64,000 nt of DNA. Origin: Grammothele lineata. Taxonomy: Eukaryota; Basidiomycota; Agaricomycetes; Polyporales; Polyporaceae. Numbering within the stretch: position 1 is the first letter of the stretch; each line of letters opens with the position of its first letter. Location: assembly GCA_002150815.3 (NCBI GenBank), contig NDFF03000121.1, positions 25,599 through 89,598 of the forward strand, read 5' to 3'. This document shows, one piece after another, positions 22,154-33,079 of this stretch. The position numbers were made by a program, and so were the translations under genes. The notes below the pieces were generated by a model. It was not told the DNA's origin. It made no database searches and was given only the letters and a program-made list of their open reading frames with translations.

Positions 22154-23233
22154 TCATGCCTCCATTTCCGCAAAGACACCCTCCCAAACGCTATCCATAG
22201 CCCACGCGGCCGCCAGGTGCCCGCCCTCGTACTCCACCACTCGCGCGTTCTTGTACTGTGCCATCAGGTACCCCGACATCCTGAACATACTTGTGTCACC
22301 CCTGCCCACGACGACCACGACGCGCTTCTGCGCCTGCTCGCCCTCCAGACTCGCGATCCGGAACCCCCAGTCCGCGTGCAGCGCGTCCGCCGTGCCCAGG
22401 AAGCCCTCCCAGCTCACGCTCACGCTCTTCATCATCCCCTCCGCCATTCGCCGCTCGAACTCGCCCTCCGCGACGCCGTTCCGCTCGCGCCATCCTCTAT
22501 AAGCTTCCTTCTCCTCTTCGGCCATCCCGTCAAAGTAAAGCCCCCTCAACAGCGCCTCCGCGCTCGCCACATCGCGCACCTTCGCGCGCAGAGCTGTCGC
22601 GAGCAGCCGCGGGATGATGCGGAAAGGTATCGCGCGCGCGAGCGGACCCACTCCGACCCAGTCGCTCCACGTCAGCGCCTTGGCGTAGTCCTTGTGCTCG
22701 TAGAAAGGGCTCAGGGGAGCGAGGAGGAGCACCCCGACGACGGCGCGCCCGAACGGAAAGCGGGCGTAGGGCGCCCCGAAGAGGATCTGCGCGGGGCAGG
22801 TTCCGAAGGAGCCGCCCGCGAGGTAGATCCGCAGCTGGGGCGGGGCCGGTGCGGCGTCGTGCTCGGCCACAGCGTCGAGGGAAGGGTAGAGGTGTGCGAG
22901 GAGCGCGCCCACGTCCGCGACGACCGTCTCCGGGAACGTCTTGCCCTTGGGCACGGGCGAGGTGCGACCCCACCCGGGGAGCGTCGGCGCGAGGAACCGT
23001 GCGCCCCGCACGCGAATGGGTTGCGAAGGGCGCGTCGCGTCGCCCACGCTGAAGAGGCCGTGCAGCCAGATGACGAGGATGTGCGCGTCTGGGGGACCGG
23101 AGTGCGAGTAGGCGAGGGTGCGCCCGCCGGGAAGCGCAAGGGATGCGTCGTGCGGTTCGTACATGGCGTCGGTGGATGGGGCGGAAGATTCGGGAGGGGG
23201 CTCCGTAGTGGGGAGGGATGCTGTTGCGGCCAT
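22154..23233 (-). CDS. Alpha/beta hydrolase, single exon
   Basis: A 359-residue intronless protein. It has the fold landmarks of an alpha/beta hydrolase: HGLFSVGDATR (oxyanion-hole region), FLAPTLPGWGRTSP, the nucleophile elbow LAGGSFGTCPA (Ser in GGSFGT), a late acid candidate in GRGDTSMFRMSG, and the catalytic His in YEGGHLAAAW near the C-terminus. No signal peptide is evident, so it is probably intracellular. The cap region is alanine-rich with many charged helices. Substrate cannot be inferred. Being intronless in such an intron-rich neighbourhood is notable. A long opposite-strand ORF overlaps it but is a codon-bias shadow. Confidence 0.85.
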   Translation of the reverse strand: MAATASLPTTEPPPESSAPSTDAMYEPHDASLALPGGRTLAYSHSGPPDAHILVIWLHGLFSVGDATRPSQPIRVRGARFLAPTLPGWGRTSPVPKGKTFPETVVADVGALLAHLYPSLDAVAEHDAAPAPPQLRIYLAGGSFGTCPAQILFGAPYARFPFGRAVVGVLLLAPLSPFYEHKDYAKALTWSDWVGVGPLARAIPFRIIPRLLATALRAKVRDVASAEALLRGLYFDGMAEEEKEAYRGWRERNGVAEGEFERRMAEGMMKSVSVSWEGFLGTADALHADWGFRIASLEGEQAQKRVVVVVGRGDTSMFRMSGYLMAQYKNARVVEYEGGHLAAAWAMDSVWEGVFAEMEA

Positions 23234-23801
23234 GTCACAGTTGGATGTGTGCGCAAGTCGACGAAGTTATGAGAGGCTGTAGACGATATTGATGGAACGT
23301 TTGGGTGCTCGCAGCCACCTTTTGTACGAACATCCTTGAAAACAGGAGGAGGTCCATTTGCATTCAGGTAGACGACGCAGTACGTCCACCCGCCAAACGT
23401 CAAGGACACCTGTCAGTACTGTAGCCGGCGTTCGATACCTTCCTCTCCGCCGGCGACTGAGGCGCAGTAATACCCCCGCAGGCTGCATGCACTCGAGTCA
23501 TCTCGCCACAACTGCCGCGCAGCTCGCACGACAGCTGCCAGCTAGATTGGATTCGGGTACCGTCTTGTAGCCGGATCGACTCTGCGGGCGATCGTGTGGC
23601 GCAGCTGGTCAATGAACTAAACTCGGTATTTCATCCCGCTCCCGTCGTTGTAGGGAATGCGAGGGCATCCTGAGGCCTGAACACTGAAGGATTTCTTAGA
23701 TGACCTGCACGCATTCAGTCGGTTCATATTCTGCATTATATTTGACAGTACCTATAAGCACACCACGCGCCGCAGCCGTCCTAGACCCCTCTCGGGGGTT
23801 C
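23234..23801. other. Short intergenic region
   Basis: Holds the 5' flank of the alpha/beta hydrolase and the 3' flank of the acid phosphatase. No supported feature was seen. Confidence 0.5.
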
Positions 23802-25476
23802 CTAGCTCCCGCACGTCGCGTTCCACCTCGCATCCCCCCACACGCCCTTGACGCTCGCCTCATTCGCCTTCACAAAGTCCGCGAGCGCACACGACCCATA
23901 CTTCCTATCGTCCGGCCGCGCGCACTGCGCCGCCCCCAACGGAACAGGCGCGTCGTTGAGCACCAGCCGCACCCGCGGGCCCGCGCGCGCGCCCCCGAGG
24001 GAGGACGCGCACGAGAAGCGCTCCCAGACCATCTGCGCGGCGAACGGCACCTGCGCGGACGTGCGCCACTTGCGGGACGCGCGCACGGGCCCAGTGGCGG
24101 AGAGCGGCGGGGTGTCCTTGGCGAGCCCGAGCGCGGTGAGCGCGAGGTCGATCGTGGTGTCGTGTCCGAACTCGAGGTAGACGGGCTGGGCGGCGCCGGT
24201 GGCGTTCGTGAACCTGGGCGGGGCCGAGCAAGCGTGATGAGCGTCTTGGCATGGCGAGGAGGACGCGGACCGAAGTTTCAGAACGGACACTTACCGCTCG
24301 ACGAGCTTGCTCACGTAGAGCCCACCCAGGACCTCACCCATAGGTGTAGGGAGGTTGTACCCGAAAGCACCGTCCATAAGGACGTCGAGCTCGTACTCAA
24401 AATCCTCAATCTCGCTCTGAGTGAACGCGCCGCACCAGGGCGAGACGCCGTGCGCGGCGAGGTCGTATGCACACGCATAAAGCGCCCCATGCACGTTCGC
24501 CGTCGTTAGGTTGACCCCCGGGAGGAGCTTGTTCAGCCGTTTTGCGATCGGGGGGAGGTAGACGTTGCCCCACGCTATCGTAGCCTGTGGGAGGGCGATA
24601 ACACCCCAATCAACAACCTGCAGGCGCAAGGTCGAACCGTTCGACGAGGGACGTACGTTGTTACCATAGTTGTAGTCCCACTTGTGGCAGGTGTCCATGG
24701 GCGTGATCCACGAGACCGTGGTCGAGTCCTCGTTGATCGTCGAGAACGCGGACGCGTTCATCGAGCCCCAAGACCGTCCAAAGTAGCCCTGCGAGAACCA
24801 CTGCGCGGACTCGACGACACGGTCCTGGTTCCCCGCGAGTACGCCGTCCGCCTGCAAGTGCGCGTACTTTAACCGGAAGCTATAAGGCAGGCGCGGCGCC
24901 AGACGCGTGACGTCAGCGTTCGTTCTACATAGAATCCGAAGGGAAACGCGGTACGCACTCGACACCGTGCTTGAAGAGCTGCAGACGGCCGGGGGCCGTG
25001 AGGTCGTCGTGGCCGAGCGTGCTCGTGTAGCCGCCCTTGAGGAAGGCGAGGCTCGACGGCAGGCGCGCCTTCTGGAGCGCCGCCGACGCGTTGCCGAGCT
25101 TTGCGACGAGGTCGGTGATAAAGACCAGCTCGGACGAGAGCGGATAGCGCGAGCCGTGTCTGCCCATCTGCAACGCGCGGGCGGTAGTCAGCCCCAAACG
25201 CTCATACTTAACACTCAGGAAACGCATTCGCGCTCCATAACGCGTGCCCCGCCCTCGCGCCAGCGACAGGGAGAAGAGAGAAGGACTCACCAGCATGACT
25301 TGGTCGACCGTGCAGTCGTCTGGGAGCGCCGCCTCCATCCCGCTGGGTACCGGCGCGGACTGGTACGGCGAAAGGTTGCCCAGGTGCGCCGCGTAGTCGA
25401 ACGCGCCACGCTTCTCGGGTGCCGCAGACGCGAGCGCGACGAGCGCGGCGGTGACGTGCCAGAGCGAGAGCTTCAT
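23802..25476 (-). CDS. Secreted histidine acid phosphatase (phytase family)
   Basis: Five exons (25291-25476, 24959-25167, 24657-24879, 24295-24584, 23802-24213) give 439 residues. It starts with a clear signal peptide (MKLSLWHVTAALVALASAAP). The two halves of the active site are intact: MGRHGSRYP (RHGxRxP; the His is phosphorylated) and FGHDTTID (HD proton donor). Supporting family segments are FLKGGYTSTLGHDDLTAPGR, LQADGVLAGNQDRVVESAQW and MDGAFGYNLPTPMGEVLGG. Expected role is extracellular release of phosphate from phosphomonoesters, possibly phytate. Several Cys and Asn-glycosylation sites fit secretion. Whether it is a true phytase or a broad acid phosphatase cannot be told from this sequence. 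All splice phases agree. Confidence 0.9.
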
Positions 25477-27393
25477 CGTCGGAGATACGATATCCTAGGT
25501 CAGTAGGGGTCCGTGACGGGTGCTGGTGCCGGGGTCGGGCGAGCGAACGCGACCGTGCGTGAGGCCTCTGGGGTGTCGGGCTCGGGTGGGGAGTCGACGG
25601 CGCGTCCGCGTCTGCAGGATGCATATCTTTATATATACAATTGACATCACCTCGCTGTTGGTCGCGATAAACGTACACGCCGGGGGCGCGCTGGGCATCC
25701 CGAGACGCCACTCTATCAACGTCTTAACCGCCGGTGCGACACGCTGTGTCCGCGGACAGGGCGCGAGCACGCGGCAGCGGGGGGAGGACGACGGCCGGGC
25801 GACGGGAGGCACGGGCGAGGAGGGCGAGCGGGATGAGCCATGCAGGCCGCCGGGCGGCAGCGCCGTGCGGGCTGATGGGCGTGATGGCCCCGGCCGGGAC
25901 GGCTGATAGAGGGCGCGAAAGACCATGTGGGCCGTGACGGGCGTGTCCGTGCGTGTCGAAGAGCGCGACGTGAATTCGTTTGATACGGGCGTGTCCACGA
26001 GCGTTGTGGGCAGAAAAAAATGAGGTGGGTGGTAGGGCAGCGGATTTGGTGGAACTCGTGGACGGCGGTGGCAGGAGCACCGAGCATGACGGGGGACGGA
26101 CGAGGATCGAACCCGCAACCTGACGGCTGTGATTGTAAGTAACGCGTTTCAAGAGCGTGGATCGATTGCAAGAACGCTTCCACCCGGACATGCGGACGAC
26201 GATGCCACAGCGCCCAGGGCAGTCGCTGCGTTCGGCGCCGATGCATGACGTGGTTTGCTCCTATCGAACCTCCGTCGAGTTGGCTTGTTCAAGTTCGTCG
26301 AAACAAATTGGACGAGTGGAGTGACCCGATGACAGACCCTGAAAATTCCAGATGGTGGACAGTGAGCAAGTTCTGACAAGAAAATAATGAAAAGGAAAAA
26401 TAAAGCAAAGAGAACCCGGTTACAACACAAAACCCTCACCAAGTCGACCACACCCCCACCAATCTAAAGCACCGTCGAGACCAGCCGTCGATGGATCGCG
26501 AGCGTCGAGCCGGGCGGAGCAGGGCGCATCGATGCACGTCATATATCCAAGCATGAAACGACGACAAGCAAAGCAAAAGTCGGAGTCGGAGGAGGGAGGC
26601 GTCTATACGTATACTAACGGGCAGCAGGGGAGCGAATAGCGAACGTACGGGAGGAGGGGAGGAGGGGAGGGAGGGGGAAGGCATCTCTTTCTCCTTCTCG
26701 CACCCGACGTCGGCGGAGGAACTAATGTACAAAGAAGCGGCGCGCCCCACTCTTTCTCTCTCGATGCGAGCCGGTTGTAAGTACTGTCTACGTCCCTGGG
26801 TGTATTACGGCGCCAGATGGATTATCGATCGCCGGATGGATGGATGGAGTTGGGATTCGAAGGCGGCGATGCGGGATAGAGCGGGGCAATGCGATGCGTG
26901 CGGGGCGAAGAACGTGCGAGGAGGTATATGCGCAGTGCGGACCGGATGCAACGAGGGGGGTGACTAAATGTGTTTGAGAGCGTACAGTAAGTTGGTCGTC
27001 GTGGCGAGTCCGCGGTGGGGCGGGAAGGAAGCAGAGGCAATAGTGTAGTAGTGGGTGGTTGGGGTGAGCAGCTCTACAATGTGTCGACGTGCAAGATACG
27101 AGTGTGGGCGGATAGCAATAGGAGACGAAACGGGCGAGACTGTCTTTCAGAATGCGAGATGGTGCAGCGGGCGATCTTGGGTGCGCGGACGAAGCGGCGG
27201 CTGACTACGTGCAGCCTCCTAGCTGGCGGCGGACGTTGCATTGTGTTTTGCGGCACTGGACGTTGAGGCTTCCTGGCGCGCCATAGAAAGCTCTGTGCGC
27301 CTCCCGTCAGCCTCCTCGCACCCGCGTCATAAGCCGCAGCGCAGTGCAGCCCAGACCTCAGCACCCACCCACACTCACCTTCAGCAGCGACCG
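25477..27393. other. Intergenic, 1.9 kb, no supported gene
   Basis: Contains the promoter side of the acid phosphatase and the 3' flank of the NUDIX gene. A TATATA-containing stretch near 25630 is about 150 bp upstream of the phosphatase start on its promoter side. A tRNA-like T-arm near 26100 (minus) lacks a matching acceptor and was not accepted. The proline- and arginine-rich ORFs here have no recognisable domains. Confidence 0.45.
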
Positions 27394-28142
27394 TTACCGC
27401 CTCGGCGGGGCGAGGGTCGACAGCGCGAGGCCCTGCGCGAGCTCCGCCTTCCATGAGAGCCTCCGGACGGCCTCAGCGTAGTCGACCCACTCCCGCCGGC
27501 GCTCCTTGCTCTCGAGCCATTCCGCGTCCAGGTCGGCGACGTCCAGCTCGTAGAAATGGTAAGTCGACGACGCGGACGGGATGGTTGTCACGAAGCGCGT
27601 GATTTTGCCGCGCACGCCCGCTGTATGAGGAGAAGGATGTGGGGGACAGGAGGGGGGAGGTGGCGGCGGCGGGTGCACATGGGTGCGGCGCGAGGGCACG
27701 GACGCGGTCGCGCGAGCATGGGTGCAAGCGGCGACACGACGTGGTGTGCGGTGGTGCGGGTGGACAGGGGACGCGGGAGGAAAGCGAGTGGTCAGGCATG
27801 GGGACGGTAGACGGATGGACAAAGGGTGAGACCTTCTTCCAAGGCTTCCCGCGAGGCTGCTGCTTCCAGCACGCCGTCCGTCGGCTCCCACCCTCCCTTG
27901 GGCACTACGTGTCGGTGGAGACGTGGGCGTGGTAAGGACCCGAGACGCGTGGTCAGCATGCCGCCTTCTCTCTCCCTCTCACTGCGCGCCAACCGCGCAG
28001 GGCACGAGAATAGAGAACGGTACTCACAGACCCAGTGATTTGGCCGTTTCCTGCTGGTGATGACGAGGACCTTGCCCGCCTGGCGCGCGATTGGGATGGC
28101 GCAGCAGACGACACGAGGGGTGGATCGGCCCTTGTTGCTCAT
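27394..28142 (-). CDS. NUDIX hydrolase, diphosphoinositol-polyphosphate phosphohydrolase-like
   Basis: Three exons (28028-28142, 27833-27904, 27394-27620) give a compact 137-residue protein, the size of the DIPP/Aps1 group. The NUDIX box is rebuilt by splicing across two introns: VLPKGGWEPTDGVLEAAASR running into REALEEAGVRG. The catalytic REALEEAG core is intact. The N-terminus VVCCAIPI and VLVITSRKRPNHWVLPKGGW is typical of fungal Aps1-like enzymes, which hydrolyse diphosphoinositol polyphosphates and dinucleoside polyphosphates in the cytosol. The C-terminus is a helix EWVDYAEAVRRLSWKAELAQ. Substrate preference is inferred from family resemblance only. Confidence 0.88.
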
Positions 28143-29708
28143 GGTGGGTACAGGTGGCGGTCGGGAGAGACGTGGACGTGTATTAGGGTGGATGGCGGGA
28201 GGCGCCGGGTGTATTGGGCAGGGCGAGAGGAGATGAGGAGAGGAAAGAGGAGACGGGTAACCCGAAGCGGGTGTCGGCGGAAAGTCCGAGTGCGGTCGAC
28301 TGTTGGTCGAGTCGGGATTCGTTTCAGGAGGGGGAAGCGTCCGGTGCCGGAGCAGCGTTCTGGATGGTCCGGGAATACGCTCGGCTGCGTTTAGCGTTTA
28401 CAGTTTGCCGGGCGGCGAGAAGTCAGCGCGAGGTAACGGGGCAGCGGTGACGACGCAGACAGGGGGAGGCGGGGTGCGGATGGTGGAGTGGTAAGAAGAG
28501 GCGGGTGGTCGGAAGTGCGGGTGGGGAGACGGACGGGCGGTGGGTGCGATGACGAGTGAGCCCGGAGAGGGATTTTGTTTGCGATCGTGGGACTACGGCT
28601 GATGGGGAAAGAGCCGCTGCTGAGGCTGCGCGCGGGAGCGAGTGGATTCAGGCCCCGAAGGCGTGTGTTGGAGCGGAGGGAGGCCGCGGGCCTCGGTGGT
28701 GGACGCAGGCACCAAGTGCTGGAGGGAGCAGGCAGGCGTGGACGGAGAGCGGGCAGCGATGTGTGCGGCCGTGTTCCCCGAGCCGGAGACGGGTCGCGCG
28801 GGTGTTGTGGGTGCGTCGATCGGTGCGCTGGACGGCTGGGAGCGTGCGGGGCGGCGAGAGGGAAGCGAGAGGGGCGGCGAACGAGGCGGCACACGACCTG
28901 TGGACGGCGTCGGGCTTGTGAGAGGGAGAAAAGGGGGCAGGGGAATTGTTTGAGGCTTATGAGTGGGAGACTGGCTCTGAGCGGGCGCTTGGGAGTCTGG
29001 CGATGGAGAAGAGTGGTCGCGCGCGAGGTCGGACGGGGCGAGCACGCCCAGGGCGGCGAGCCAGAGAGGACAGGCGGGGGCGGCCAATGGGTCCACGCAC
29101 GTTCGCCGGCCCCTCCTCCCCTGCCCGTGCCGGCACCGCGCCAGGCCCGGCGGCATCCGCCCAAGCCACCCGCAAAGCCTGGGGACGCATGCGCTCGTCC
29201 GACCAGGTCGTCCGTCCAAGGGCCGATCGATGGGGCAGCCCGGCAGCGCGAAAAGAGGACGAGCATCGTCGACGGACCGTCGTGAGGCGGCAGAGAGAGC
29301 TTACACTGAGCTTCACCCCGGCCAGGCTCGTGCCGCGCTTCGAAACCCTCTTCGCGCCTTCGCTCAGATCCCGATGGCCAGATTGGCACCTCCCTCGCCC
29401 CAGCGCCCGTAGATCGCCCGTGAGTCCGGTATCGTGTTCCAATTAACTTAACCTATCGTAATGTGCAGGCTCTCTATGTCCGCTGCAGACTACTACCCCT
29501 CCATCTCCCCCCGAATCCGGTCGCGATCGACGAAGACGCCGTCGACCACAGTACACTAGTACGCCTCTCCCCGGACCATCCGTCCAATCGCACCCCGTCT
29601 GCCCACCTCCTGATCCTCGTCCGGCAGCTTTTATTCGTTCCATCTGCAGCGCACAAACACCAGAAGCGATGAGCGACCGCTTCCAACTATCCGCGCAACG
29701 TTCCACAC
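28143..29708. other. Intergenic, 1.6 kb, GC-rich low-complexity
   Basis: Lies upstream of the NUDIX gene and downstream of the ZIP transporter. Several long ORFs occur on both strands (for example 28391-29389 minus), but they are proline, arginine or glycine-rich without domains, overlap one another and are most simply explained by high GC. Nothing else supported. Confidence 0.45.
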
Positions 29709-31981
29709 TTACGCAACCATGAACATGCACGCCACCCCGAAGAACATCGCCGCGAACTGCAGGACACGCACGGACGTCAGCGCAGGCTTTGAAACACCAC
29801 ATAGTTTGATGCACGCGCACCTCGCGTAGCGCTTGCTTGCCGCTTTTGCTGTCTTCGAGCAATCTGTCCATCCACACGAGTCCCACCATCAGTCACGGAC
29901 CGCGGCAAATCCACGCAGGCAATAGAAAGCGTGCACGTACGTGGGCAAAACGGCCACCGCTCCGATGTACATGAACCCTCCCGCCACGAACGGTATCACC
30001 TAAACAGCCGCACAGAGAGTTTCATGTCAGTGCACCGCCTAGTGTCCGATTCCATCCAGACCAGAAGGAGCTGCCTCACAAGGTCTGCCATCTGCACCGT
30101 CGTCCCAAGGAGGCCCGCCGCAGTCTGGCGGAGCGCCGCGGCAAAGTCGGTGACCTCGTTCTCTACGTCCGCAGCTGCGGACAGGTTGCGGATGCCGATT
30201 CCCATGAATGTTCTACGCGCACGACTGTCAGTACCAAGGGGGCACCCACAATGTAAACAGAACGTTCTCTCACCCAACCTGATCATGACATGAGAGACAT
30301 GAGTTCATGAAGAAGTCAGCGTGGTCGTTCGGGCATCGCCAGGCGGTGGAAACAGGAAGGGGCGAATGACGTACAAAGGCGCCGATGGCGGTCAGGAATT
30401 GCGACTGCATGGCCTGCTTCTTCGTGAAGCCGCTGCGGATGAGGATCGAGTAGTCGGCGATTTCGTGCGGGATCTCGTGTGCGAAGCACGCGAGGGTCGT
30501 CGTCGCCCCGATGAGTGGCGATGAATAGAAGGACGCGGCCATGCTGTGGGAGCCCAGGACAATGTTAGACGGCTCCCATTGAACCGACAGCGAACGTGCG
30601 AGGCGCAAAGCCACCTACGCGAGGCCGTCCGTTCTGGACAGAAAACGAATGGTACCGTTAGCGAGTTGTCCGGGACCAGTTCAACTTTCCGACACAGGGT
30701 GCTCACATGTTGTGTACGAAGTCGCCAAACAAGTTCAGGTACGCAGATAGTTTGGACGTCTGCTTGGGCGCGTCCTGTACCTCACCGGTGCCGTCAGCCT
30801 CAGGCTGATCCTCGGCCTTGCTGCTGCCGCGAGCCTTGAGGCCGTTAGCGGACGACGACGCGGACACACCGGTCGAATGACCGTTAGCGTGTTCGGCCGA
30901 ACTGTTCGTGTGGGAGTGGGAGTGACTATGGGAGTGCCCCGCGCCGCCCTCTTCGTCTCCGCCCAATACCCGTAGCGTCTTCTCCATGATAAAGAACGAC
31001 GCGAAGCCGACGAAGATGCCGAGACTGTCATGGAGAGACCGCCGGCGAATAAAGGTCAGAGGCGTCGCATCGTGCGTCCTAGAACGCAGTTACATACCCG
31101 ATCAGAATGTTACGTTTCTCCTCAACCATAACAAAGTGCACCCCGCCGTCCTGGTGCTCGCCCATGAACGAGTGTGGGACCAGATGGAGGAACACATCGG
31201 ATAGAAGCCCTCCGGTCTACGAACGGAAATAATGCTAGCATCAGCACTGTCGTCGCGAGGAGGAAGGATTCGCGGTAGATTGTCGGCCGTGGAAGCACGT
31301 ACCGCAAAAGCGGTCATGGTGTTCAGGGTGTTGGGATTAATTTGCGCAGGGATGAACGCGAGGATGAAGTTCGGGACACTGCAGGGTTCAACGCGCGGTG
31401 TCGCAATAAACCCAGATCCACCGTCAGCAAGATTGAGCGCAGAAAACCCGGAAGTTGGAAGGGGTTACGGACGAGGATATGTAGAACGTTCCAAGGACTG
31501 CCGAATGCGAGCGCGTCAGTCAATGTCGCATAGCGGGCGCGAGGCGCCGCACGTTCGTCTGAAGGAACAGCACCCCGCGCGCGAAGCTGTCGGAGAGGCA
31601 AGCACAAAGAAAGGACGCGCACCCGAATTCCACCCTGGGCCGAAGGGGAAGAGCCATGCAAACACGGTCCGCATGATGGGTGACTGCGCCGACTCGAGCT
31701 CTTCCTTGAGGGCGCTGAGCTGCTGAATAGGCCCGCATGCCTGCACGTCCGCGTCCTGGAGAGCGAGAGAGTTGCGAGTACCCACCGGGCGTTGACAGCG
31801 GTGGGGAGGAGTGTGGGGTCAATAAGAGTCTATCCCCGCCTTCACACGTGCGCCCGCCCATTCAGCCGGCTCGGGAAAGGACACGCACCGAGACGACCAA
31901 GGGAGCCTTCGTTCCCACTGCGAGGCTAGCGGCCAGTCCGAGGAGGAGCAGTGCTCGACGACGCGAACGTAGGCTGAACAT
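29709..31981 (-). CDS. YKE4: ZIP-family zinc transporter, KE4/SLC39A7 (Yke4) type
   Basis: Thirteen exons give 411 residues. The protein starts with a signal-anchor-like stretch (RRRALLLLGLAASLAVG) and ends FFGVACMFMVA. ZIP hallmarks are present: SDVFLHLVPHSF in an early helix, a His-rich loop GHSHSHSHSHT, FVHNITDGLAMAASF (HNxTDG metal site) and ACFAHEIPHEIADY (HEIPHE). LEDSKSGKQAL is near the end. This is the LZT/KE4 subgroup, which moves zinc out of the ER or Golgi lumen in the secretory pathway. Exons include a 15-nt exon (30619-30633) carrying TDGLA and a 5-nt exon (30274-30278) required to join GAF to VGTFMGIGI. All thirteen exon phases sum correctly. Confidence 0.92.
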
Positions 31982-32352
31982 GGTGATAGGGAGGGAGGAG
32001 GACGAAGAGCACGCCCCGATCGCGACCGTCGCAGTGTGGCACGGCCAGCGGATCGGTCCAGCGTCTACGCGCGTCCATCTTAGACTTACAAGCGCCCATA
32101 ATGCATACTAGTATAGCAGACGCGCGATGCCACTGGCAGCTTCTTACCTAGCAAAACGCGTCCCCGCCAACGGCGAGGTTGCACCCGAATGGCCGTCGCC
32201 GTCAGGAGGTGACCACAAGTGAGGGAGAGGGCTAAGTATATGGAGTCCTCAAGGAATCCAACTTCAAACGAGAAGGACTCGCACTTGTATCCATCGGCCT
32301 TGTCCTCCTCCCATTACCTGCGCAATGACGACCTGAACTTTTGAACACTAGT

Positions 32353-32929
32353 ATGCCCCCTTTGCCTCGTTCCGATGATGTGCTCGTCAGATGCCTCCCG
32401 GATACCCCGAAAAGCGCCTACGCCAATTATGTCCTTCCTGCCGAGGAGGACACGGTCCAGCTCGTCCACAACAAGCGGAGGCAGATCCACATTCGCATCC
32501 TCGGCGGCCTCCTCATCCACGCTCCCAACAGAACTACTTGTGAATGCGTAGCTTGGCAAATATGGTCTGCGGTGTCGGACTTCGATGCCAATTGCCGTGC
32601 TGTTTTCGACGGACTCAATAAGCTGGGCGAACTGTATCTCGACCACTTCATCTGTGTTTGTGAGCATTCTCTTCCTTCTCATAACGTTCTCCATCCGAGG
32701 GCGCACTTGCAGTCAAGAAAGCCAAGTGTAGAGCACCTACCCCATCCTCTCGCTCATCCAGACTGTCGTTTGACGAACGAGTTCGGACTTCCCAGAACCA
32801 TTCCAGCGCCAAACAAATTGTATGTTCTGTGTCGACTCCACTTCGCCTTAACGCTTAGCGCAGGACGGCGGGTCTGTGGACGTTCTCGTCTACGCCATGT
32901 CCCACCTTATAAAACCTGACTGTTTCTGA
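32353..32929 (+). CDS. HNH-associated basidiomycete protein, truncated
   Basis: Three exons (32353-32659, 32713-32819, 32864-32929) give 159 residues. Segments LGELYLDHFICVFKKAKCRA, PTPSSRSSRLSFDERVR and TSQNHSSAKQ resemble the region that precedes the HNH nuclease domain in a large family of Agaricomycete proteins of unknown role. In that family the next residues lead into the cysteine/histidine HNH module; here the frame ends within about 20 residues (VYAMSHLIKPDCF) and no HNH motif is visible. It is therefore either a truncated pseudogene or my last exon is wrong. The family call is from memory of motifs. The following sequence to 33079 shows no HNH remnant. Confidence 0.4.
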
Positions 32930-33079
32930 CTGTTTGATGCATACTAGACCTCGGCAATGCAGCGTCAACTTTCTTGCCATCTCCTACTACTGTGCGGGAG
33001 CTTAATGAACCCCGCATGCGCACCGAACGACTCGGTCGCCCGTTCCACTGCTCGCACCCGGGCTGAGCACGTGTGGCCC

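Noticed and set aside
22136..23272. 378-codon plus-strand ORF opposite the alpha/beta hydrolase
   Set aside because: It is Arg/Ala/Glu-rich without domains, whereas the minus-strand frame shows all hydrolase motifs. It is a codon-bias shadow.
26094..26190. tRNA-like sequence on the minus strand (GGTTCGATCC T-arm, a CTTGAAA loop)
   Set aside because: The T-arm folds, but no matching 5' acceptor or D-arm with GG was found and the B-box is imperfect. Possibly a decayed tRNA-Ser-like relic; not supported.
28391..29389. 332-codon proline-rich minus-strand ORF
   Set aside because: No domain, heavy overlap with plus-strand ORFs, and high GC makes long random ORFs likely.
30900..30945. Short tandem repeat (GGGAGT-like units) that could be a microsatellite
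   Set aside because: It encodes the His-Ser loop typical of ZIP transporters and is part of the coding sequence.
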